Source of the DNA: Siphonodentalium dalli
Taxonomy: Eukaryota > Mollusca > Scaphopoda > Gadilida > Siphonodentaliidae
Length of the DNA: 64,000 nt
Assembly: GCA_032622095.1 (NCBI GenBank)
Contig: CP136065.1
Location: forward strand, 240,973,530 to 241,037,529
Direction: 5' to 3'
The translations under genes were made by a program, and so were the position numbers. This document shows, one piece after another, positions 38,301 through 50,300 of this stretch. The stretch's first letter is position 1, and each line of letters opens with the position of its first letter. Under the pieces are notes generated by a model. It had not been told where the DNA came from. It saw only the letters and a program-made list of their open reading frames with translations, and made no database searches.

Positions 38301-41300
38301 TGAAGACAGATGTAGATTTTGTTGCGACACATGTGGAAATTTTACGCGACAGCTGATTAAGAAATTTGCCCGACGAAAACAAAATTATCTCAAATTTATC
38401 AAAAACTATAAGAAACAAAATATGTATTTTCAGTGCTATATCAAAGAATTTGTTTGGAATTCTTCCTGTATGTATGTTTTTACATAATTTTGGGGTTTGA
38501 ATGAGCCATGTCAAAATAATATGCTCTAATTAATTGACCCCTTTATTGTGGTTGTTGGCCGGTAATGACCGCAGTCATACCACAGTCAAGAGGTATCACC
38601 GTGAATACTAGTGGCTGACGTGTGGTATCTGCCGGTAAACTGCGGTAGGATTTTTAACTGCGATAACCAAGTAAATGGCTGCCATGTTAATTTTTTGTGA
38701 TGGCGATTTCAATCTATATATTTTGAAACACATGAGCGTTCGACGTCAGGTGCTATTTTCAATCACCAAGTTTACAATTGACTCTGAATAAAAATATATA
38801 AAAAAAAAAAAAAAAGTTTACAATTGATCTTTATTTTCAAGTTAACTAAACACAAAACAAAATTTCATAAATTCTATTGTTGACGGTTTATTCAACATAC
38901 AAAGTTGGTCACTGACCGACATTTGCGATTGCATCATCAATGCAGCATTATGCCTTGCAAGAAATAAACAAATACTATGGTGTGGTCAACCTTGTTAATG
39001 AGGGTCGATTAATTAGAGCATAATAATGAGAAAATCGTTTACTACAGCCTGTCACAAGCACCAAAGACTTTGAGGAGGATGGTAACTTGTCAGTCATGAC
39101 ATATGAGAGAACGCCGATCATGTCGACATACCTGTTAGCCTTCGTTATCGGAGAGTATGACTATGTCGAGGGTACCGATTCCGACGGAGTTCTCATCAGG
39201 GTCTACACACCTAAAGGAAAGAAGGAACAGGGCAGATTCGCTCTTGAGGTAATTACAACTGTAAAATAATGTGGGTTGCTAGTCGGGGGAATTTGCTTTT
39301 GGACCAAAGTGTTCCCCAATTGGTTATCTAGATAGCATGATCACTATGAAAAATGTAAATAACATAATGGAAAATACTATTAAAATACATACAATACAAG
39401 TCTTCCAGTGTAAGAAATGTTTAATTAACCAGTAAAGACACTGCTTACCATTGAAAAGCTCAAACAGTTATTGCATATTGAAATAACAGTATTTTGTGTG
39501 CACTCACATGTTTGTTGTCGATCTGTTACCAAGTCGAAACTGTTACACATAATTATGCTGGTACTATTGCTGTATCCACAAACCCATTAAAACAGTTGTG
39601 TCATTTTGTATATCTGGCACTTCCATTATCACAAGCTGGTTTACATCAAAGGAAACTTGGACTAGTGTTCACGAGTTGCAAGCCTGAGTTTAGTGTGCCT
39701 GTCATTTGCAGAATGAGGTCCCCAGAGGGTGAATTTAGTGATGCTATCTCGCATAGTGGGCTAGCATCACCAAATTCACCCTCTAGGGGCCTCATTCTGC
39801 ATGGCTTCATCTGATATGGGAGAGATAGACTCAGATTGAAGTTCTCAAATGGTGAATATTGTGATGTGAACCCATTGGAAACCTTGATTATGCAATGTTT
39901 CGTCTGCCAATTTGGGGATATAGAGAAACTAAACTAAAAAAGAAATATAATCTTTGTGAAGAAGTTTCTGTAGAAATTTGATAATAAAGAAACTTTCCAG
40001 AGAAAATAAGGCCTAAGCAGAATGAGGTCCCCAGAGGGTGAATTTACTGATGCTAGCCCGCTATTTTCTGCTTTTAGGTTGCTGTGAAAACACTGCCTTT
40101 TTACAACAATTATTTCAAGATTCCATATCCACTACCAAAGATGGACTTGATAGCGATAGCAGATTTTGCAGCAGGTAAAATGCTTGGTTATTATGAGCAG
40201 CTAAAGGGTTACTATACACTAAATCCGGCCGTTTATGGAACCATCTCATTTTATACTCAACAGAATATATGCAACAAATGAATGAATTTGAGCCATGAAT
40301 TAGTGCACAAAACACTCGTGTGCTCTATGAAAAATGCAAACAACATAGTAGTTGTAATGAAAATGAATTTATAACTCCAGTCATAATTTCATTTTCAATA
40401 TAATTACCATGTTGTTTGCATTATTCATAGAACACACAAGTTTATTTTGCACTTATCCTTGGCTCAAATTAATTCATTAGTTGCATATATTCTGTCGAGT
40501 ATAAAAGGTGATGGTCCCATAAATGACCGGATTTAGTGTACAGTCCCCCTTTAACCGTTGGCTTTGAACCCTGGAAAATATTTTGAAGATGCCACATTCC
40601 TAGGGTTGTAGGAGAAAATTGTATATTTCATATAATATACGAAACATTATATAATAGAATCTATTTCAAATGTAAAGTACTATGCAGTCAATTAGAAACA
40701 TATATCATCGATGCAGTCAATTTGAAAACATAAACATATATCGTGGATGCAGTCAATTCGAAAACACGAACATATATCTTGGATGCATTCAATTAGAAAA
40801 CACAAAACATTTATCGGATAAATATGTTTGTAGCAAGTAGTTGACCTTGCTATGCTATGCACGCCAAAGTTATCACCAGTGGAATTTGTTTTTAGAAATT
40901 ACGTCACAGCTTTTAGAAGACATCTGCTGGTGAGTTTGGGGAATTAATTTTCAAGTGTAAATAAGGATGCAGTCTATTAGAAAACACAAACATTTATCGT
41001 ATAAACCAGTTTATATCCAGTGGTTGACCTTGTTATGCCATTTGCTCATCAGAGCTGTCACCATTTGCATTTGTTTATAGTAATTGCGTCATTCAATTTT
41101 ACAATCATTCAATTTTACAATTGTAAAATGTTATAATTGTAAAACTGTTGGAGTTTTTACATGATGTGCTGGACTAAGTTTACTTCTTGTTATGATATAC
41201 AGTGAAACCTGTTATGAGAGACCACCCATTTTGCCAAGGATAAATGATCGTTCATGACAAGTGGTCGGCGACGACGGGTTTGACCTATTTATGTATCAGT

Positions 41301-44300
41301 GTAGGATGTGTCTATGGTTGTATCTGAATCTGATGTCTGCGCTTGTAGATTTTTTTTTTATATCATGAGTGATACCCACTGGTTGAAAATAATGGAGATT
41401 ATATGTGTTTTACTTATGTTTAATCTTGAATAAGATATACTTAAATAAAATAATACGATAGAACAGCTGACCAGATAACTCGTCGGGCACGTGACAGAAC
41501 TTCGTCAGAAGGAAGAAACTTTGGAAATAAAATCACTAATTGAGCATTGAAACAAGTTAATTTAATGTAACATTTTGTTGTATCTTTTGTTTAATAAATA
41601 TGAATCCCTAACAAACGCTCCAAGCTATGATTTGGGTAAGTATAGTGGGAGAAATCAATAAAATATTCCAAGAGAAAGCTGGTTTTTCCGCTGGTGGTCA
41701 GAACACCGGTACATTTTGACAAAGGTCAAGGTTGTTTCTTAGCAACTGATTGGGGAACACAACAGGGGGAGAATTAGATTCATTAAAAAATAGAGTATTT
41801 CCCCTTTGATTATAAACACAATTAAACTGGTCAGCTATTCACACACATTAATAATTTTGCCACAATGTTATTGCTTGACAAGAAAGAACTTGTCTAACTT
41901 TGGTTGAGCTGCAGGTTTCACTGATAATTGTCTTTCTTCTACGGCTGTCTCAGTGGACATAACGCAGTTAAAAACGTCATTGAAGTAATTGAAGTGCACG
42001 AGAAAGATTTGGAAATATAACTGTGACATTGCGGTCTATGAACCTATATAGGTAGAAGAAGCCCACGTAATACAAGCCGAGATGATTTTAAGCTTTCCGT
42101 AGATTATAAGTAAAACAATACAATTCCAGACCGTGCGTCTGCGAAGTGTAAACATGAATCCATTCTCGAGGCCAAAGTGACTCCATAATTAACTGCTTAC
42201 ATAAACCCTTTTATCTACCAAATGACCCTCAAGTGTCTTCTATTCATACATTCTTAATCACCAGCGAGCAATTCTCACCTCTTTAAATATCCGGTAACCT
42301 TAATTGACATGTGAAACTAATACCTTACGCGCATCAAACACTGACAGACTCGGGGGTTCAGAACGGGGAATAAAAGTACATAAGTTTGTGCATTTAAACT
42401 TTTACTTTTTTGTGCACAAATTATATATTTTTTCGATGGAATTGGTCGTTCATAACAAGTAAATATTTATGTTTTTGCCGCGATATACCGATCGGTGGTC
42501 GCGTTAGACAGGAGGTCGCTCACGGCAGGTCGTTTATATAGCGAAAAGTGTCCGTACAAAAGGAATTTGGTCGGAAAAGACAGGTGGTCGGTCACGGCAG
42601 TGGTCGTAAATTGCAGTTTTCACTGTAACAGTATTGTTTTCATCTTAAAATGAAAAACCAAAATAAAATTGAAAAAATCAGAATACTGTGTCTCAATCCA
42701 TGTAGAGGTGCCACGATTATTGATTTTGAAAATCGATAATCGGTCGTCAATAATCGACTATAATTGATTAATCGTACCTAATATTAATAACATCAGTGGA
42801 AGTATTCCGTAACATACCTATTGCCTGGGTGCTGGTTAACTCAATAACTGCATTGTCGCTGGTTGGTTGAGGCATCGGCTGATGTAATTTTCACATTAAT
42901 AAAGTGCATCTAAACCACCGTTAATGACTAATGAGCACAATGTATTGAATACCAGTACAGTTCTCGGCGATGTTACGGTTATAATATTTGTGAGTTCATT
43001 AGAACGAACATGGTGATTAATTTCAGTTTTATGAATAGCCACATCTACAAACAATATAAAAGTAGGAATGAACGATGGACCGCCAGCGGTTCCTAAAGAA
43101 AGAAATCAAATGTTACGGAAACTATAAGTTTCACCAAACTTCCAGAGCGTGGTTAACAATCACAAACGTGTGCCCCCCACCCGCAAATTGCAGGACTCCG
43201 AACAAGCTAAGTATTTGATAGTAGTCAGTTTCATTCAGCATTCACCACACGATAGCCTTTACTAGTAGTAGTACATGTAACTTCTAAGTATAGGCTACAT
43301 TTGTACTTATACAAAGTACACTCACAATTGCATTGCAGAGAACATCGCTGATTAAAATACCATATATATTGGTTCCCTGGTTTTAGAGAGAATGTCAATC
43401 AACTTCCCATTGGTCCAATCAGATTCAATGGCGAGTGCATTCAGTTCATTGAACACGGTGACAGTCGGCACATTTCAAAGACATAGTGCCACCTTTCAAG
43501 TATATTAAAATATACGAGTGAACGACGCAATGAATGTGTTCAAATCTGCAGTGCCAACTGTTTGCAACATATATCAGTAGTACTCATGTTATTGGAAATC
43601 TCTTTGGTACGCGATCAAAGGATGTTAACACCTCGGTTATAGATTAAACTGATTACATCCGATATAAATAACGCAGATTAATCGACGATGGAAATGGTAA
43701 TCGATTATCGGCTTTATCAACGGTTCATCGATTATATGATTAATCGTGGCACCCCTAAATCCATGTTCAGTTGGATTCAAATATGAAACCAATCATCACC
43801 ATTACAACATTCCTTAACTTGATAATTCACATGTTTAGTATAGTTGAGACCTTCAACTCTTGACTTTGGGAGACATTACCTCACAAACAGCGGTAGTAAG
43901 TCATATATTGGGGTTGTTATTACAATGTTTTGTTTTTGGGTGATCTTCTGGTCGCATAAGGGAATTGTTTGGATCTTTAATATAATACACAGTGGTTATC
44001 ATAAAATTCAAATTAAGGCTGATAGTAATAATTTTTCAGGTGCTATGGAGAACTGGGGTTTGGTCACCTACAGAGAAACAGCTTTACTTGTTGATGAGAA
44101 AAACTCTTCTGCGACAGTGAAGCAATGGGTAGCTCTGGTTGTTGGCCATGAACTTGCTCATCAGTGGTTTGGAAACCTTGTCACAATGGTATGAAATTGG
44201 ACTGTAATAAAAAATTATTCTTTAGTGTTTCAAAGTCACACCCAATTGATTTATTTTGGTCAACAATTTTCTCCCATGGAAATTACTATGAGTGTCGTCA

Positions 44301-47300
44301 CTTCATATTTAAGGCATATTGTCTTGAAGACCATGAATCAACCGGATGTCGGGCAAATAACAATGAAATGCATTTTTGTTTTTTATTTCTACACACTCAG
44401 AAAGTTAGTGCCTATTAGCAAGCTCAAAATAGGGTTGATTAGGCCAAAAAAAAGTGTTTTGATTCTCGAGCATAGCCGCGTCTGGAAAAAAGGCCCACGT
44501 TGAACCATTTTATTACGATTTTCAATTTGACCGAACCTGTCAAATGATAACACGAAAATAGGAAACTAGAAAACAGAAATTAGTTATGTTTCAAACATCA
44601 AATATGATAGACATACAATGGTGTATGTGTTGGTATTAAAAAAAACTGACACTAGGCAATGATAACTACCAGGTATATTGTCACCACAAGCTGCCAAAAC
44701 CCCAAGTTTATTAAGTCAAATGTGTTCAAATATTTCGGTATTTTATAAATTCAAAAAGGTAAACGGTAAACAATTCTGAGATTTACAATTTCGGGAACGC
44801 AAACCGGAAAGAAATATGGTGCGTATTGGCGATGTGTATGCTGGTTTAATATTTGAAGTTTTCATGGCTGGCATGTATTGAGATACATAATACTTATTCA
44901 GATACGGCAGAATAAGGCATTCTAGACTTTCTATGAAGATCACTATATATATCTTTTCGTTTCGATTGTATTCAATTTCCGTATTTTTATTTGAGTAATT
45001 GAACTGGATATTTAGTTCTGTTTGTTATTATTAAACATGCTTGTTTAAACGAAACAATATTAGAAACGCAAATATTCTCTTCCCAATGTGACAACAGGTG
45101 ATAAAACGTTAGTAGACTGGTCCATCTACAACGTTGAGAACGATCTTATTATGGTCATTCATTATAGTGGAATACATTAGTTTATATCAAAACAATGTTG
45201 TCCTTACATTTTCTTAACCTGGGAAGGTATAATAACCCATGCTAACTATGGGCATTATCCCCAAAATAAAAATAAAACCCTCGCTCCCTCATCGATTCTC
45301 AAAATAAATTGCCTGAGAATCAAAAAACTTTTTTTATTTGGCCTTATGTGTTTTTGTGCAAATTTAAGGACAAAGGATGTATAATCACTAGAGCTGAAAT
45401 GGTTGACCCATTCTTCTAACCGGTTAACCATCGGGGTTAAACGGATTTCAACCGGTTAACCGCTAAATATCTAGCGGAATTCTCTCACACTAATTATGTC
45501 GACATTATGCCATGCTCCAGGGACAAACCTAGGTGAGAAGTAGTAGCTGAAATAAAGACCTTATTCACGGCATTTAACGATATTCAAAAACACGCATTCC
45601 TTGTTCTTTTGCTGGCTCTCGTGATGGGGAATGAGCAAGTGAAATTTGTGAATGGCAGGAGAGATCGCTTATTTGCCGTGATCAGCATATGTTTGGGCAT
45701 TTGTAAAACGAGTAAAATAGTATGGGTATTGGTAAAACGAGTAACAAAACTATATATTAAAGATCTGTAATATATCATTATCATCATTGGTATATCCTCC
45801 AATGCATTATATATAAAGACAAGAAAGTAATAACTAGAGAACAAAAAGGAAGGTCAGTTAGGTCAGACTCGCAGTCCTATTCAGTATTCGAGCTATTCGT
45901 CGGTATCATGATAGCGGACACAAGTGTTGGGAGGTTATATAATTTACGTTTCGGTTTCGGTTTTGGTTTTAGCATGCAATCACTTAACATATAGCAATTA
46001 CTGCCAAATTGAGTGTTAATTAGTCCCACAGGCACAACCAGTTACAGAGTAGCATGGAGCATCAATTTCCTTGATAAAAGGGAAGATTATTGAATAAGTT
46101 TTGGGTTGCTTCAACTACGATGTCTGTTTGAGTCACTCAATTGAATTGATCATATTAAATCACAACACGGAGGAAGAACGGGAAGAGTGAAAACATTGTG
46201 CAGCTGATCTCAATCTTCAAACTTTGTCGACTTACATAGTTTTTATAAACCCCACTGTAAAACAGTTTTATATATAGTATGTCGTGGTGTGGTTCCAATT
46301 TGAATCCATGTTGCTTCGTGCAGTATTAACTATTAAGTTACGAAAGCATGCATTGCCACACAACGTCACTTTTACGTTGTCACTTCCTTGTGTGCATTCA
46401 GAATTGATACACAGTGACTGCACACATGCTTTTGTCGGAAGAAAACTTCAAAGGGTCGGAATTGATTGAAGGTCGCCGACACTTCCAGGCAGTTCGAGAA
46501 TTGCTACTAAGTATCTGATACTACCGCGTGTACCAATTAATGCTTGCATTGCACTCTACTATCGGTGACACGGGATTTAGTATTAGTTTTGCATCATTTA
46601 ACCTAATATTTTGAGGATTATTCACGTTCACATTCAACTGACAACGGGATGCGGTTACGTCCGGTTCATTTTTTTCTAACCGGTTACGTCGCTAACCGGA
46701 TGCTAACCGGTTAACCGTCTAACCGTTTCAGCTCTAATAATCACCAGACAAAGGATGTGTAATCACCAGACAAAGGATGTGTAATCACCAGACAAAGGAT
46801 GTGTAATCACCAGACAAAGGATGTATAATCACCAGACAAAGGATGTGTAATCACCAGACAAAGGATGTATAATCACCAGACAAATCTTGAACTTTTCCAA
46901 CAAATTCATACTACTTTCAATATTTTTTCAGGAATGGTGGACACACTTGTGGTTAAATGAGGGCTTCGCTAGTTGGATCGAGTATCTTTGTGTGGACTTC
47001 TGTTTCCCAGACTTCGACATTTGGACCCAGTTTGTCACTCAGGATTTAGGACGAGCATTGGATCTTGATGCTCTTGATAACAGTCATCCCATTGAGGTGA
47101 TTTCCAGTCTGTGTAAACTTATGCTCAGAGTCATACTGAGTCTATCTTAGTCTCACAGAAATGCAGTGCTGGCTTTGTGAAAAATCTCTGAGAGCTAAAA
47201 ATTCCCCTGCATGGTTAGCTCTCACAGGGGCAATTCCTGTATTTGTCTTTATTTGAAATAATCCAGCTGTATAGATAAAACAATTCAAATTCCTTGAAAT

Positions 47301-50300
47301 AACTCATATTTTAAAGAGTTTATATTTGATGATGCACAACGTTACAAAAATTCAAAATGAATTCTTGTTACAAACAACTTTAGTCTAGAAGTTGACAGCG
47401 TGTGTGTTTGTTTATGTTGCAAAACGAAACTGCAGAAAGAATGAATGTGTCACCTTTATTGTCAATTGTCTTAGAATAATTGTGCATTTGTACTGTTCAA
47501 AGAGGTATCATAAGAGAGAGAGCTTGGGGGGGTATTCTGGAATCAGATTGGCCATCTGTCTGTCCATGGATTCAATTTTGTCAAAGCTTTTATTCCTATA
47601 TTTTTCGGTCAATATTTTTAAAACTTGGCACAGATATTTAGTACCATGGTAACCTGTGCACCTGCGATTAAGAGGTCCGTAAAACTTTTTGTGTGTGTGT
47701 AATTATCCATCTTTTTCGACTTTAAACATATTCTAAAAATGCATAATTTTTGGCCGTATGCTTTCTCAGAATGTTCTTAGTCAATTCTTTTCTCATTTCA
47801 GGTTGCCGTTGGACACCCGTCAGAAGTTGATGAGATATTTGATTCTATCTCTTATAGTAAGGGAGCATCAGTGATCCGGATGTTACACAGTTATATAGGA
47901 GATGATGTAAGTGTGTTGTATGATTGTTACCTAGTTAGGTTCTGGCATGGGAATCTTCATTGGTGACCCAATCCGGATGTTACACAGTTATATAGGAGAT
48001 GATGTAAGTGTGTTGTATGATTGTTACCTAGTTAGGTTCTGGCATGGGAATCTTCATTGGTGACCCAATCCGGATGTTACAGTTATATAGGAGATAATGT
48101 AATTATGTTGTATGATTGTTACCTATATTGGTTCTAGCATGAGAATCTTCAAAGAGCGACCAATGGCACTCCAAGTGGGTAAATGTGCCAAAAATATGAA
48201 AGTCTGTAAAAACATCTCCAGTAAAACATGGAGAAATGGATCAACTTCATTCTTAAATTCATTACTGATAGTTCTCCAATAATGAAATTGCACATGTTGA
48301 AACTATTGTTATGTAAACAAAACTGTTACAATAATTTGTCTACAAACATCGCTAATCCTGTAGTATGCGCAAATATTTTAGTCTGTATGTGATTTTCAGA
48401 ATATTTGTTTATGCCTTGACTTTTTACCATAAAGTTTGGTATATAAAAACTATTATTAACAAGACAGTCAACGACTGTGGAGACGGCCACCAGACTGTAA
48501 AGACTGAGAAGACTGGGACTCGGAAGACCATAAGAGTTAGTACTTGTCAAATTCACTTAAAACAAGTAGTCCTAAAGAAGACATAGCCTAGAGGGTCTCC
48601 GTTGAGCAGTGGGGTGTCCACCTTGAAATATGGTCCAGATCCCCCCACCCCACATAGTCCATAGTCTGCTCCCTCCCAACTGAAGCAAACACACTCCCAA
48701 GTTCGTAAAATTCCTTTGCACATGTTGGAATTTTACAACTGATATCTCAACTTCCTCAAGCTTTCCTAACTGTTACAAAGTTACAACCTGACATGCCCCC
48801 CTTTTTAATGGTGTACCCCATTCAAACAAATTTTGATCCCAACTCTCCATTGGCCATATACACCAAATGCCATTTCTTTATTGGTCGAACCCATTTTCAC
48901 AAATCTGTAACCCAGTCCCAAGTAACACAAGGACCCTCCATACTAGTTAATACTAGGAGCTATTTTAAGAATTACTATGGGGGAAGAGTTATGTACCTGG
49001 TCGCACTCCTATTTGACCTGGTGAACCCATTTAAACAAATCTGAATCCCAGTCACCCAAGGGGAAAAGAATTATGTCCGTGGCTCTGACCCTATTTGACT
49101 CAGTGATCCAATTCTGAATCCAATCTGAATCCTAGTCACCCATACCAAATATAAGCTGAATTAGCCTGATGGTTCTTGATAGGAAGACATTTTAAGAATT
49201 ACAATGGATGGACAAGTCCCTGGCTCCGCCCTTATTTGACCAGGTGACCTCATTTTAACACATCTGTATCCTTGTCACCCAAGAGTTGTGTCCCTGACTG
49301 CCCCTCTTTGACCCAATGACCCCATTTGAACAAATCTGAACCCCAGTCACCCAAGGACCCTCCATACCAAATATAAGCTAAATCGGCCCAATGGTTCTTG
49401 AGAAGGAAGTCATTCTAAGAATTACTATGGAGGAATAGAGTTATGGCCCTGCTTTCGCAACTATTTGACCCAGTGACCTCATTTGAACAAATCTGAAATT
49501 CTGAATGTGAGTCACCCAGGGAACATCCACTCCAAATATGAACCCATTCGGTTTTATGGTTCCGAAGAAGATGTTTAAAGAATTGTTGACAGACAGACAG
49601 ATGGATGGATTGACGAGGAGTGATGACTATAGCTCCTCTGGAGACTTCGTCTCAGGTGAGCTAATAACTAACTCTCATGAAAATTGTTCTAGGATTTCCG
49701 AAAAGGAATGCACCAGTACCTGAAGCAGTATAAATATAAAAACACACTGACGGAAAATCTATGGAAGTGTCTGGAAGACGCGAGCAGTAAACCAGTGACA
49801 GCCATAATGGATAAATGGACCTCTCAGATGGGCTTCCCTGTCATCAAGGTTTGTTAACTCTCAGATGGAATCCCTGTCATCAAGGTTTGTTAACTCTCAG
49901 ATGTGTTCACAGAGGGTGAATTTAGTTATGCTAGCCCGCAATGCAGGATAGCATCACTAAATTCACCCTCTGGCGACCTCATTCTGCAAATGACAGGCAC
50001 ACTAAACTCAGGCTTGGTTCAAAATCCATCAACACCACAAAGCCCATTGAACAAAAAACTGTTGAAAGCGACGTGATTACACAGCAGTTCACATAGCATT
50101 GAATTATTCCTTTAATTGTCCCCCGAAAATTTTATTTTGGGGACTATAGAAACGGGCTCCGTCCATCCGTCCGTTTGGACGTACGTTCGTCCGTCACACT
50201 TTTGAGTACCTTCATGGTGTAATCATCTCCTCCTACAGATTTCATCCCAGAGATTTGAAACTTCAGAATATTGTTGCCCATATATTGAAGATGTGCAACA

